DNA of 64,000 nt, taken from NCBI GenBank assembly GCA_017506865.1, contig JAFCMP010000052.1, positions 248,001-312,000 of the forward strand, given 5' to 3'. Below the pieces are notes generated by a model. The model ran no database searches and was not told where the DNA came from. It worked only from the letters and a program-made list of their open reading frames with translations. Below are positions 46,151 to 58,696 of the stretch, in pieces (the first letter of the stretch is position 1; each line of letters starts with the position of its first letter). A program made the position numbers and the translations under genes. The stretch is from Tribonema minus (taxonomy: Eukaryota > Sar > Xanthophyceae > Tribonematales > Tribonemataceae).

Positions 46151-48190
46151 TGAAGGTCTCGTGTCATCTGTGCAGACACCAGAGCAGGCAGGGTCGCAGT
46201 CGCACATCAATGAAGTTGAGGTTGTAGTCAACAAAGAGCAAAAAAGTGCAGTTGATGGTAGTATGAGTGATGATGAAGGCAGATGGTGATGTGTCACACA
46301 CCAGCCCGTTGCTGACGCTGCAGATCTGGGCACGGACAGAAGCCTGTGCAGGAGGCAATGCTGCGCGCAACGAACAGAGAAAGCCGCGGACACACGCAGC
46401 TGCATGTGCGACGTAGCGGTGCAAACATGTGAACATGATATGTGTTCATTGCATGTCTGACTTGAAGCATGGGGAAGACAAAACCTGGCATTGCATCCGT
46501 GAATTCGCCACTGCCCGTGGCACCACAGCCAAGCAAGCAAGCACATGCTCACGTACGGCGGGAATGGCTGCTGATAGCACTGGAAAAAAAATTCCTGCTC
46601 GCATGCCTACACAGTGTCACTTGGACTTGAGAGCCGAAAGGACGCATGGGCAGCAATGATGTTGACTGCAAATGCTGCTTTCACTACTGTTGTACGCATG
46701 TAGTCGGACGGGTCGTGGCCTCACCGACTGCTGCAGTGACCTTGCATGATCTTGCAATCCAAGAAGCGCACGTGCGCTGTGTGAACATGTCGTCATTTAC
46801 CATTACAATGTGAATGTGCACAGTTTACCTTAGCACAGCGTAGCTTCGCTGTCCTCCTTGGGTAACTCCTCAGCACCTTCAACGTGGTTTTGGGCAGCGT
46901 TGTCTTCTCCTTGTCCGCCCCTCAGGGTTCTCTCACATCGCAGCGGTCGCCTTCCCTAGGTGTCCGGCGCCGTCGCTCCACGAGGGGCCAGAGCAGCTGC
47001 TGGCTGCGGATGTTGCAGACCACGAGTTCAACGCGGCGTAAGTACAGACAGCAAGGTGCCCCGGAGAGAGCGGAGGCTCGAAGTCAAAGCCCAGCTCGGC
47101 ACGGAGGACGGGGGGCAGCCCGTGGGCAAATGCGCGTATGAAGCAGCCTTGCATGACTGCACAGCGAACCAGAACGCCGACCAGCCGCCGCTGAGTGAGA
47201 GCGCACGAAGCAGGGCGCGGCGGGTGATTTGATGGTGACTTCCGCCGAAGACAGGATGCGATGCGCAGACTCAGCTGCACACGATGTGCGGAGAGACCAT
47301 CGACAACACAAGTCTGACGCAACTTTTGGCTTACCTCAGCAGTATCCCTGCGAGGCTTGGCTGCTCGCAGGGACGTGCGCTCCGCCCTTGCTAATGTGAC
47401 AGTTGGAGAATTTCTGGTACCAGCTCGGGGCGGTGCCTCAGGCCGCTGCCGTCTGCTCGTGGTGTCTGCCCTCGCAGAGCAGCCAGAGCGTGGCGCCCAG
47501 GCAGTGCCGGTGGCAATGTGGTGGGTATCGCGTTGGTGTGTGTGTGTTTGTGTGTGTGAGTGCGATCTGTCGAGCACCAAAAAAAGCCCCCTTCGCCCCC
47601 CCGTTACCCCGTTGTGAACGGTTGCAGTTCGCAAAGTTCACAATGGCAGTTGGTAGGAAGCAACGAATGTCACTTCATGTTTTGCCCATCACAGTTGTTT
47701 GATTAGGGCAGCGGTAGAGACAGTTTGCACATGCTTTCAACAGACTTGTGCAGCACTTGCGCGAGAGTCAGTCAACTCTTGACTTGGGCAGCACTGTCTG
47801 GCACATGCCGTGCAGGGGAAGGATTAAAGACCAACACAAATGCTGCAACAGGTAGCAAATTGACACTTCGCCGTTTGAGCCACCAGCAGCATGCAGAGGG
47901 CGCACGCTCTAACGTGAAACTGAACAGCATCCATTAAGTGACTGTCATAAAAACGCAGCCGGTCCTCGCTTCCGCTAGCAACGCGTCCAGAACTCTCTGC
48001 TGCTGAAGTGTCCAAATGCTCGCCGCGCGCGCGCCTGTGCACGCGACCTTCTGGCGCAGCATCTCGCGGGGCAGCGACACGTCCGCGGCGGGACGCAGAG
48101 CAGCGAGCAACGTCGCATGCTTTGAGGGATATGGACGACTGCACGGCTGATGCTGTGCACGCAGTGAGTGTACTTGAAAGCATTGTGTGC
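46150..48190 (+). repeat. Trailing piece, copy 2
   Basis: Counterpart of 37200-39250. The stretch 46985-47235 is open on the plus strand and continues where copy 1 is interrupted; it includes GKCAYEAALHDCTANQNADQ. Two of the four codon differences from copy 1 in that part are synonymous. Its coding status is unresolved. Confidence 0.75.
47934..48086 (-). pseudogene. Second copy of the possible terminal exon
   Basis: It encodes ADVSLPREMLRQKVACTGAR and the same last 20 residues as the copy at 39029-39181. The base context upstream lacks the CAG acceptor found in copy 1, so this copy probably cannot be spliced in the same way. Confidence 0.3.
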
Positions 48191-48194
48191 ACAT

Positions 48195-48216
48195 GGTGTG
48201 TGTGTGTGTGTGTGTG
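48195..48216 (+). repeat. (GT)n microsatellite
   Basis: A GT run of about 11 units is followed by GATCACGCATGCATGCATGC, just outside the trailing piece of segment 2. Confidence 0.9.
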
Positions 48217-49205
48217 ATCACGCATGCATGCATGCACGTATGGACTTGTATTTATAAAGGCCCAAGGGAGGCCGGGTTGCCTATGCAATCGAAAAGCTTG
48301 CGTCAACGCAGCAGCCTAGTCTGCGCTGTGCCCTAGGAGTTTGGATACCGGCGCCGCAACACAGCCCAGCATTCGCGCTCCACGTGTGTATGCCATGACG
48401 CGCTCCGCCAACTCCCGCGCCAGCGATATGCTCAGCTCAATGTGGATCTGACGCTTAGCATGCATGCACTGCAGAAGTCGAAGTCGAAGCCGAAAGTCGA
48501 ATCTGTCGAAACCGAAAAGGTTCGACGACTCCACCGATCGGCTAAATGTCCGCTCATCGCACAGTAGACGTGATCACGGGGAGCTTGAGGAATCCGGAGC
48601 AGGACACATCCAGGACATTATCCAAGCTTCCGGTAAGCTTCGCAACGAGTAGCCTAGTCCGCGCCGCCTAGTCCGTGTAGGTTGTCCTCATGGTATATCT
48701 CTGCATGCAAATCTTCAGCACCGTATCTCCGGAGCTGAGTACGAGCTAGGTGATTGCTTGACATTTGCAGCGGCCGTTGGTGCAGTACTCTACTTCATCC
48801 TTTTCGCCGTCGTCGCTTCCTCGAGGCACGATCGGCGTGTGATGCTGTGGTATCTTGGGCCAATCCCAATCAGACGACGCGCTCGACTCTTCTTGTTTGC
48901 AGACGGCAAAGAAACGCAAGTACTGCATGCGGCCGGCCTGAGATGCTCGGCGGCTGGCCCTCGCTGGTGTCGTCCTTGTGTGCACAACGCTGTGTTGCTG
49001 CTCTCTGAGAACCAAAGTGCATCTTCAACACTAAAAAGCTCCTGTTGGCAGACACCAACCTATCATACAACAACTCTAAGCTATCATACAACTCTTAGCC
49101 AGCAGCTACTGAATGCTCTTTGCACATGGTTATTCATTTATCAATCAGCCCCGCTTGCGTTGTGCCGGCACACCGCTGCCGTCTGCGTCGCAGACAAAAC
49201 ACATC
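48217..49205. other. Region with ambiguous open stretches
   Basis: On the minus strand 48316-48465 encodes 49 residues starting MHAKRQIHIELSISLARELA; it has coding character but no recognised family. On the plus strand an alternative two-exon reading (48464-48635, GTAAGC donor, acceptor TTTGCAG before 48772) gives a Ser/Arg-rich start and a membrane-like stretch GAVLYFILFAVVAS. The two readings overlap only slightly and neither is compelling. Confidence 0.3.
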
Positions 49206-49415
49206 ATGTCTGAGCCGGTGAAGGAGACGCACCTGGGCGATGGCCACATCATCAAGGCCGTGGGTGAGAGCGCCGTTGGCGCTGCCACCACCGTCACCAC
49301 TGCGGTGAAGGATGCTGCTTCGACTGCGGTGAAAACTGTCAACGAGGCGGCGGCGGCCTTTGAGGCCAAGAAGGAGGCAGAGATGCAGAAGAAGCTCGAG
49401 TCTCATGGCTACTAG
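49206..49415 (+). CDS. Small LEA-like amphipathic helical protein
   Basis: An intronless frame of 69 residues, MSEPVKETHLGDGHIIKAVG to KKLESHGY, has strong third-position G/C bias unlike its surroundings. After residue 20 it is Ala/Thr/Val/Lys-rich with a repeated pattern (TTAVKDAASTAVKTVNEAA) and then a charged helix AFEAKKEAEMQKKLE. This composition is typical of late-embryogenesis-abundant (group 3) and other stress or membrane-surface helical proteins; the function is inferred from composition only. No signal peptide or membrane segment is seen. An in-frame upstream ATG exists at 49113, but the extra 31 residues look non-coding and a GCAG acceptor-like site lies just before the chosen ATG. 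Confidence 0.65.
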   Translation: MSEPVKETHLGDGHIIKAVGESAVGAATTVTTAVKDAASTAVKTVNEAAAAFEAKKEAEMQKKLESHGY

Positions 49416-50645
49416 TTCCACGCCGAGTGCTCATTTTCAGTCTGTACTTATCAGCGGGTTTGTTGTTTTGCCCAGCAGTTCGGCCCTGAGCGCGGTCATC
49501 TACTTAGTGTTTCAATTACCACAGAAGCGTGAGCCGCTTCTTGCACCGCTCTTTCCCTTTGTGAGACATGCTCTATCAGCCTAATGCCGCAGTGCATTCA
49601 AGCAACTACTGTTGCTAGTTTTGTTGAGATACAATGGAGACGGGAATACCGAGATCAAATGCAAGACTTCTGGTTCATCTGCTTGCTTGCCCTGGAATTT
49701 ACTCCAGCACAATGCTGAGGCAGATGCAGCAGCCTGCTTACTGCTCCACGGCAGTGTGACCATTGCATGTCTATTGTTGTGGGGCCAAGCTTGGGCGATC
49801 CAATCAGATTTTCCATGTGGTGCTATATAGCGCACATTTGCGCACTTCATTCTGAGTGATCGCCAGAAAAGCCCAGGGTTGTGCTTGTATCAATTTTCGC
49901 CTTAGGGTGCGTTAAAGCTCAGATGACTACTGCCACGCTTGCTACCAGAGTCTACATGTACCCTAGGCTGGTGATGACATGCATCTCAATGCATATTGAA
50001 AATCACTTGCCCAGGGTTGTGCTGCAAATTGTTGGCAACACCCACCTGACATGCAACAACTTCAGGCCAGTGGTGAATAGCTTCCTCAGGGCACCGCGGG
50101 TGAAAAACGCATCTCACATTTAACGCTCAGAATTGCACCAAAGGCCTAAGTGCCATACATGCGTCACTGACAAGCAGCGCAATTGTGGTCCCAAGCATAA
50201 TCACAGACCATGCAGCGCAAACGCGGCACACATATTGTGTGTCAAAGGCGCTCGAGTTGACACCGAGCCAGGCCATGACACTTTCAGAGCAAGACAGAGG
50301 AGCAGATGCAGCAATCTGAAGCCTGATGATAACAGAACAACAAATGTATTTTGAGCATGTGCGCAGCTGTGGTAATGCACACTCTTGAACTACCTGTCAC
50401 ACATCAAGTTATAAGAGACTCAACAGTGATACCTTCACCTTGACCGCCGTGCTGGGCGGCAAGGGTAGCACACACAATGCCGATGATCATGAAAGGCCTC
50501 GCAGGGGCGCAGAATGACGACCGCACACACTAGCACCTGGCTGAAGGCCAGAAGCAAACTGCAACCATAATGATGGCGCTGCCCCCCCCTTCAGGACAGC
50601 ATCTTGGGCGTCTCCAGGGTGTGCAAGGATCACAAAGATCCTATG
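49416..50645. other. Intergenic, nothing recognised
   Basis: The interval lies between the ends of the LEA-like gene and the transporter gene, which converge. It contains no supported exon or repeat. Confidence 0.4.
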
Positions 50646-53600
50646 CTAGGCATGTTTGAACCATCCCAGAATGCTGGACACCGGCACCATGATCGCAATG
50701 ATGACGCCAAAGGCCACTAGTGGTCGGCAGACCCACGCCCATCGCCCTTCGGGCAGTGCCCTGCAAAAATGCAGTGCGGGTGATTGTGTGAGTTGTGGCA
50801 TATCGCGGCAGCGTAATGATTGGCAGGACAGTCAACCCCCTCGGAGGAGGACTACATGTGACATGTGAGTTGTAGACGAAGAGGAGAATGTCACGAAAAG
50901 TAATGTAGTTGCAAATGCTGCAGATGCTGACGATAGTATGCTGTTGTGATTGCCGTTGAAACAACATAAGATGCATCCATTGACGAGGCCATTTCCTGGT
51001 GCCATTTTTGGTCACAGATCCTTGACTGCTTGCGAGCTCATACGTGGCTGTTTTCATTCATCTGAGTCCAAGAAATCTGATTCCAAGAAACATCGCTGAC
51101 GAATAGGCTAAAAAAAAATGAACTACGGCTGTTCGCTTGCGAAGCTGGCTGGTGTCTGTTGCGCGGCGCAGGAGCTGCATGACGATGTTGCCCGCATAAT
51201 GTTCACCAAGTTGGCGCCTCAGCAGCTGCCTGCGATGGAGGACGCCGTGCTGGAGCACCCCGACGTATAAAGCGTGCTCGACCTCCGCCGCCAGCTCCGT
51301 CCGCACCTCAACGACCAGCAGCAGCGGAGCGACGTTACCAACATCATCAATCTTCACGCCGCCGTCAACGCCAGCCCCTGTGGCCACGCCGACTCGCAGC
51401 TCACTTCCGCTATGCAGTCGACGACGCCCGTCACTGCAGCATATGATGCTATTCACGGTGCCACAACTTTCGGGGCTGCTGCTGCGGGCTCGTACTAGCA
51501 CGAACGACACGCAGGAGCTGCTGGCCGATCTGTTGCGGGGTCGTGTGCAGTGGCGCCATTTGCCAACGTCACCTCCCCAGGACCTGCGCACTGCAGCGTC
51601 TGGAGCGCGGAGGAGCCTGTGTTTGCCAACGCCGCGCGCGACCAGCCAGAACCGTTGCTGCGTTGCCCTTGAGGGAGATGGCGCGCAGCTGGTCGCGCGC
51701 GGCGTGTGCGAACACAGGTTTCTCCGCGCTGTTGAGGCTGCGGTGGGCTGGTCCTGGGGGGGTGACGTTAGCGAATGGCCACACCGCACATGACGCCCGC
51801 AGCAACGACCCCACCAGCAACTCACATCGACCGTGCCAGCACGAACCCGCAGCAGCAGCACCCGACCCATGCGGCACCGTGAACATCGACATGCGCGGCA
51901 GCTGCCGGAACTTGTCGACTGCGCACTGAAAGCGCGCTGCAAGGTCGGCGTGACCGCAGGGGCCGTTGTTGACGGCGGCGTGCAGAGCTACGATGTTGGT
52001 AACGTCGATCCGCTCCTGCTGGTCGTCTACGTGAGCATGCAGGCGGCGGCGGATGTCGAGGCGGTCTGCGCGCCGGGGTGCTGCAGCACGACGTCCTCCG
52101 TCGCAGCTGCTGAGGCGCCACCTCGGTGAACGTTATGCGTGCGACATCGTCGTGCAGCTCCTGCGCCACCAAGCAGACGGTAGCCAGCTCCGCAAGCGAA
52201 CAGCCGCAGGCCGTTTACTTTCACATGTCTGTCAAGTGGACTTGCCATGAAAGCAGGCATGCAACATGATGCCCGGTGACACACCGCAGCAGCTATCGCA
52301 ACAGAGAGCCAATGATGAGCGTTCTGTCGCCAACCACAAATGATCGATCCCTATATTGCAGATGTGGTTTTGGCGTACAAGCTTCTCTTCATCAAGCTTC
52401 TCTTCACCTACCCGTGTTATCCAATATAATGGACACTGTTTGCGATGTTCTAACTGCATGACCAACATGCAGGTCACCTGGCGATCCGTAATATTGCTCC
52501 GTGGCCATCGTTTGCGACTCAGCGAGCTCAGATTTGGGAGCAGCAGTGTCTCAACCGCTGTTTTGCACCGAGGAGGCTCTGTCTGAGCAACTTGTCAGCT
52601 ACGAGGTGTTCTGTCAGCCCCGAGCCCCGAGGTTTCCGCACCACGGAAAAAACAAGTTCAAGTGCAAGTTGAGGTTCGCCCTTCGTGACGCGCCCCTATC
52701 ACGCCTGAGACTCGGTATCGGCCGCCCCTGCATCTGGCCGTTATAATTGCGCGGTCACCCCCCCCACCTTACACTGCCGTGCCGCAAATGCTCGACAGTG
52801 TCCATCATATCGGACAAGAAGACATGTAGTAGCTGCCAAAGCTCACACAACATCTGAACTTGCCTGTAGTATCTACATTGCTTTGATATCAGGATGTAAA
52901 AACAGCATGTGACCCCACTTGTGATCCTCTGCACATCATGACGCGCACACTTCAACCAGAACTGGACGTACGTTGCCAACATTCACACCCCGCTAACGCG
53001 TAGAAAATGACATCAACCCACCTTTTATACATGAGGGCCGGGAGTATGAAGGAGACTATGGAGCCAATGATGCCGCCGCTCAGGTTTAGTATGATGCCAA
53101 AGGCTTCGCCGCTGGCGACACCCGTTGCACTGAGGGCTACGCAGATGGCCACCATCAGCCCCAGCAGCAGTGCTGTGGTCAAAAAAAGCAGTCGGCTCGA
53201 GACCGTCAAGGGAGCCTTCCCGCAAAGCTGCAGGCGCCAGGGACAAGAACAAGAAGTTGAAGTCAAAGAGGGTGAGAAGTAAGGCGTCCACTGGAGCCGG
53301 CAGAAACTTTGGCAGCCGTTGCAACATAGTCGTGGCGTGCATTGATGGGGTGTTTATGAAACTGACATGCTGGGCATCAGTTCAGTTGCTCCTTCACTTG
53401 TACCTCAGCACTTGACGTGAATATGCTGCTCAGCACTGCAAGGTAGAAGTTTCTGGCATAAATCTTCCAACTTGAAACCATCCAGCAGATGAAAGGGGCA
53501 GCCAAGTGTGTCATTGAAGATTCCTCATTAAGCTCACCTGAAACACACTGTGGCGCATGATGACAAACTCTGAAGGAGTGTACCATGCTAGATGTGCTAC

Positions 53601-56600
53601 CTGCAGGTCAAGACAAGCAAAAATACAACATTGTCAGCCTACAGCACACACCTGTCAATATGAACAAGACACCAGGCAAACACCTCGAAACACCAACCAA
53701 TATAGCATTTGGCTGGCGCGGCTGCCGCTTTCGGCACAGGTGGTCCAGGTTTGCACGCAGCGTAATTTAGCGTTTAGCTCACAAGCCCATGCCACCACAA
53801 CTGCTTGGTGATGGAAATCCGCAAGGGCTACACTATATAGGCAAGTAAATCGCATGTGAGAGGCAGGTGCAGTTGACTGAGCTGTGAGCAGAGAAACAGG
53901 TCGTTCTGTCTGGTAAAGCAAGATAGTGCTTCAAGGCACTTCAGTTTGGCATTCTACACAGGACATAATTTCACATGGTGGGATGAGCATTGAGTTCATC
54001 CAGCTGCTGATGTACATGGTGCTGGAATGCAAGAATGCACCCAATAAAAACAGCGCCCGGTAAGCACATCGCTTTTCTCACTGACCTGCATGTCTGTGAA
54101 GTGGCAGTTGTCCTACTCATGAACACTACACGGCCATGCGCTCAACGAGTTGATGAATGATTCACTTGAAGTATGAGCCACCCAAGCAGCATCAGACTTA
54201 TTTAAGCATTTGACCGCAGCTGACAGTACATTTGTCTTACCAGTAGGACGCTGGCGATATCAGACACCACGCCATCGAAATTCTCCAGGATGTTGCCCAG
54301 AGTTGCGCCCCTGGGAGATGAAGTACGCGTGCACATGCAGTTTAGCGTCAGTCGCAGCACACCTGTCCATGCAGCCTACTTACAGCAGCAACAAATCAAC
54401 CTATGCAATCACGGCAAAGCACTTCTAGCACACGCGAGCAATGGCATGTGCAAAGCTAGCATGGCAAGTAGCGAAAGCGGAACAACTGCAACTATGCATG
54501 AGTGACATGGCAATATGTCAGGCAAAGGCACGTCTGACGTGTACCAGGAGAGATATGCAGACGTACAGAGGGACGTGTATGAGCGTGGCACTTGCAAACT
54601 TCAACCAAGGCACCTGGCGGCAAAAGTGAAAGAACCACCATGGCACGCCAGCTTTTGGTGCACATTCCTTTCCAAACACTCGAGGTATTTGCCGCTCTTA
54701 CCTGAAGCTGAGGTAGCCAATAATGCCAGTGGTGTAGCAGACCACTGAACCCACTGCTATTGCGATGCTCACCACCTTGCGCCATTGCTCAGGCGTGCAC
54801 GGCACCAGCCCCATGTAAGCCTGTGGCAATTCACAAGTGAATGGCTAAGATTCATGACAAGGGCATTTGTGACCCCTTGTGCTAATACTTAGTTTGACTG
54901 CCTGTGTCAGCTTTTGTGCATTTGCATGCTGCGATTTAACCATAAATGCAACTTCCCAGTGATAAATTAATGGCTTGCACGCACTCCATGGATGTTCAGA
55001 GACACCAGTACTGTAGTGATCGAGCTTGTGCTTTCATACCGTTTGTGCGGTAAAAGCTGTTTAAAGTGTGACGTGGGCTTTGGTAGTGCTGTTGCTAGAA
55101 AGGTGATGCAGGTCACATGATATTCCGCTCTTTAGATTATGCCTCTGCTCCGCAGCAGCAAAGCCCGCCATGCTAGCCCTCAAACCGACGATATACAGTG
55201 CTGGTGTGTGTTATTATAGGCTGAATGAGAATTTCAAGGCAAGCAAGTGACTGTGAGGTTGATGAGCACTGGAGACGCCATGGTGACTTACATGAAGGGC
55301 GGCCGGCGCAAAGCTGAGAGCAAAGATCACGGAGCCGGCCCGTTCAAACATCTCCAGCCAATTCCACAGCACCAGCGGCTCGCCATCATCCAGTGCCACC
55401 TGTGCAGGAACAGCATGAAAACAGTAGGTGTTTGTCATGGCCATGTGCGCTTGTGCTTGCAGATGCGCATGGTCCACATCTATGCATCGCTACAGTAGAG
55501 GCATTGCCTACCACAGCAGCTTGAATATGCTATGTGCTGATTGCGCCTCAGAAGCATCAAACTGGCCTGACATTACCACCATACTCTGCTCTGGCTGTCA
55601 TTGACGGCACACGCAAGTAAAGCCATGCGTACGCAATAGCGCTCGCAACTACATCATGTTTGAAGGTCTTACATTCCTGTGGCAGCAGCACCAGTCAATT
55701 GCGATGCACATACATCTTGAAGTCATCACGATGATGTGTAAGTCTAACATACACGCATGGGTATGAGTCATCAGCCGCTGAGTCGCAAGCAGTCAGTCAC
55801 CCTCTCTTCAATGGTCGAACGCCAAGTTTCATTCCTGCTCAAAAGGTGCCCTTGTTCTTTGAAGTATGTTGTGCGCAACAGGACCAGTTTTGATGTTACT
55901 GGCGCATGACACCCGTGCAGAGTTGCAATGGTGTAAATCAAACATATATACCTCTGCGCCGCCTGCAGGGCCCACACACATGACCAGCAGCATGACAACC
56001 AGCACCGCGGACAGACCCATGAATGCCAGCCCTGACATCTCCGTGAAATGTCGCACCTAGGCAACAAAATCAGCCACGGCAGGGACAAAAGTCACAACAG
56101 TGCTCAGTAGCTACCAGTAGACCACGCACACTACACCCACGCTCTTTGTGATGCAGTAGGAAAAACCAGAGCAAGTGAGCTGGGCCGGCAGTGAGATGTC
56201 ACGCAGGTGGCACAGCTTACATCCGCCTAACTGTTCCAGGTTTGGTATGTAAAGTTGCTGTCGAGAAAACCTCAAGGAGAGCATCTCTTCATGATGTACA
56301 CAAAATTACCTGAAAAATTTGGTCCTGTATTTAAAGATTCACTAGTAATTGACGATAATGGCACGCTGCCGATACATGTGACCTGTAAATGTTAATAATG
56401 CATGAACGACGGTCACGATGACACAGCAGAAGCGTCTGCGCCCGCAAGAGCACAGTGCAAGCCTCCCAAGTCAGAGCTTAGCAGAATATGGCAAGCAGAG
56501 AGCATGGTGCCCCCCAAGAAGACCTGACATCCGAACAGAGCGCTCTGATAATGCAATATCAAGCACCTGCACCTCTTACAGCTCACCGTCAACTAGCACA

Positions 56601-58696
56601 ACCTGCTACCAGCTACGCTCACAAACACCACAAAGCATTTGACTGAAAGCCATACACAAAAAAAGAGAGTTCGTACGCACCAGACACAGCGGAAAGATCA
56701 CTCCAAAGGAGAGCACCGGCGTGGTGAAGTAGGCATGCGTAAACGGGCTGCCCGTACTGCCTGTCCAGTCCTGCAGGAGGTCGGCGCTGATCGAGCCAAT
56801 GAGCAGAATGTAGGACAGGTTTGCGGCAAAGTTGCCAATGGCTATGACGGCATCAGCTGCGCACCCCCCACTTTGCCCTGCGATGATCGCACGCAAGTTT
56901 GATGGCAGGAGACAGGGCAGGGCAGACATCAATGTGGCGCTGCGCATGTAGTCAATGAGCGCAAGTGTCTGGGGTCTGCTCACAATGGCCGCTGCTCCAA
57001 GTTCATCGATGCTGGTGGTGGGGGTCAGCACAGCTGTGATCAACAGCATGGCCTTTGGACAGAGTCCTGTTGTCAACCAGTGTGTGTAAGGAATTGGTGG
57101 ACCTGTTGCGCTGGTGGCTATTGCTGACAAAGTGAGGATAGCAATAATTCAACCAAAGCCATGTTGCAACCTACATGTTGATGAATTACAACCTGCACAT
57201 CCAGTCGATGTGTTGTCCAAAACACTTCGGCTGGCATGCAACAGACCTTCTGCATGTCTGTGCCACTGCCAAACTCGGTGTAAATTGCATTGCCTTTCTG
57301 CATGGAAAACCCCTAACATCAGCGGTCCTTGTTGCAATTTCTTGCAGCCAAATGGTGAGGCGTTCAACAGCCATGCCAAGCTGCAACACACTTTCATGCA
57401 GCAGTGGTGAGACCACCCTCGCCACAACACATGGTATGTAACAATCCGTAAACGTCCTGATTTGCGACTTGTGGGCTAGCAAGCATCGCAGAGCAACCGC
57501 TGGTTTAACGCAAGCTTCAAGCAAGTGCGCTGCCAGAGCTGCCTGTGACGCTGCATCAAGCGCTCATAACCACAGCTTTCTTCATGCCCAGCACATCAAC
57601 AACGTCGGTGCTGGAGCCCCGTGATGGCCTACGTCAAGGCCCTTCTTCATTCATGAATAAATACATCATGTGTCTGCTGCTTTACGTAGTCAGGTCATTT
57701 CCGACTCTTTCTCGCAAGACTCACCGTATGTGATGGTGGCGACCACGCGGTAATCCAGCTGTGCGCCTACCAGCTGCAGAGCATGCGCCGCTTCAATCAG
57801 CACCACCGAGCCCATCCAAACCGTCACCATGCCGAAAGCGTAAAGCACCGTGGTGGCCGCGATTCCTGCCTCCGCAAACACCTGTGCGCAGTGACATGAG
57901 GCCAGAAAAGAAGACTGGGGTTAAAGTCAGCATTGTGAGGGGATATCAGCTCAGCCTACCAAGGCCTCGACCTCGCGCCTAGATGGCGACACAACAGGTT
58001 GTTCACGCAGGAGGTTTTGTTTTGCACTTCTTGTGTTGCATATGAGCGCGGCGAGATGGAGAGGCGAGGGCAGGTGGACAGGAATGTGACACGCAGTGTG
58101 GTGCGCACTGCCCTCGGAAGAAACTCTTATAGGAATGTTGTAGAAGGTGGTGAGATATGCGCCAGCCGACTGTGCCTGTCTCGCACGTGCACTTGAATAC
58201 CCAGTGACAGGTGATCATCTGGTTTCAATGCTAGTGTTGCCTTCATTCACTGTAAAATGGGTTGACCTAGGACGTCACCATGACCACAGGTGCATCTTCA
58301 GTGGTTTGAGTCAATTCAAAGGCATGCCGATGTAACGGGCCGAAGTCATGTAGTGCAGTGTAGCAGGCCAGTCCTGATCACAAATGGTAGTGCAGTCTAG
58401 CAGGCCAGTCCTGATCACAAATGGTACGAAAAACAGTGAATGCTCACCTGGGCTTGGTTGAGTATACCGCTCCCCACCATGTTGTTGCACACAAGCACCG
58501 CTGTGATTGTTACTCCATGCCGCTTGATGGCACTTGGGGTGGCCGGGTCTGGCCGCACCCCTCTCTCCACTTCGGCGGTTTGATGCAGTTGAAAATCATC
58601 AATCAGGCTGCTTTTGAGGTTGTTGTCCTGTGTGCTCACCACAACAGGCGCAGAGGAGCTCTTTGGTGCCTGTTGCACTGATGTGTGTTCAGCCAT
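50646..58696 (-). CDS. Amino-acid transporter, AAAP/SLC38-like
   Basis: Ten exons, complement(join(50646..50760, 53022..53227, 53538..53600, 54241..54310, 54702..54820, 55292..55399, 55952..56056, 56681..56877, 57725..57881, 58448..58696)), encode 462 residues with consistent phases. A polar cytosolic N-terminus of about 60 residues precedes the first helix, which carries the family signature NNMVGSGILN followed by FAEAG. Later landmarks are IAIGNFAANLSYILLIGSI, SFGVIFPLCL, AVGSVVCYTTGIIGYLSF, GATLGNILENF, and ILNLSGGIIGSIVSFILPAL near the end. The last exon gives a final helix, GVIIAIMVPVSSILGWF. About eleven membrane helices can be counted, as expected for proton- or sodium-coupled amino-acid symporters. 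Substrate and membrane (plasma or vacuolar) are not determinable. The last intron (50761-53021) carries a large inverted repeat. Confidence 0.88.
51120..51645 (+). repeat. Left arm of large inverted repeat
   Basis: This arm is the imperfect reverse complement of 51689-52215 and lies in the last intron of the transporter gene. On the plus strand it reads as a once-coding GC-rich sequence (AQELHDDVARIMFTKLAPQQ, then DVTNIINLHAAVNASPCGHA), with a stop between. The protein family is not recognised. Confidence 0.85.
51689..52215 (-). repeat. Right arm of large inverted repeat
   Basis: On the minus strand it reads AQELHDDVARITFTEVAPQQ and, in a shifted frame, DVTNIVALHAAVNNGPCGHA, matching the left arm. 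The inner ends, CGCGCGCGACCAG at 51633-51645 and its complement from 51689, are exact and separated by 43 bp. Both arms carry damage relative to each other. The intron RNA could fold into a hairpin of about 500 bp. Confidence 0.85.
58351..58424 (+). repeat. 37-bp tandem duplication
   Basis: TAGTGCAGTGTAGCAGGCCA and the next 17 bases are repeated with one change (TGTAG to TCTAG), in intron 1 of the transporter gene close to its first exon. Confidence 0.9.

Larger units (their letters stand above)
40960..48190 (+). repeat. Composite duplicated segment 2 (about 7.2 kb)
   Basis: Direct repeat of the segment at 30350-39250, with a diverged leading piece (40960-42110), two tandem units (D and E) and a trailing piece (46150-48190). 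Compared with segment 1 it lacks one unit. Many differences between units are C/T or G/A at CG sites, which fits decay of methylated, non-selected DNA. Confidence 0.7.

Noticed and set aside
46933-47634. 233-codon minus-strand frame with a TBC-like stretch (FAHGLPPVLRAEL)
   Set aside because: The match to the start of TBC domains is a few residues only, the rest shows no domain, and the homologous copy at 38010-38420 has only replacement differences in this frame.
30350-48190. Retrotransposon, LTR element or other mobile-element identity for the repeat blocks
   Set aside because: No reverse transcriptase, integrase, RNase H, transposase, capsid or terminal-repeat signature could be seen, so the blocks are reported only as duplicated segments.
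51058-51942. 294-codon minus-strand frame in the last transporter intron
   Set aside because: It crosses the centre of the inverted repeat and is low in coding character. The real former coding direction is plus in the left arm and minus in the right arm.
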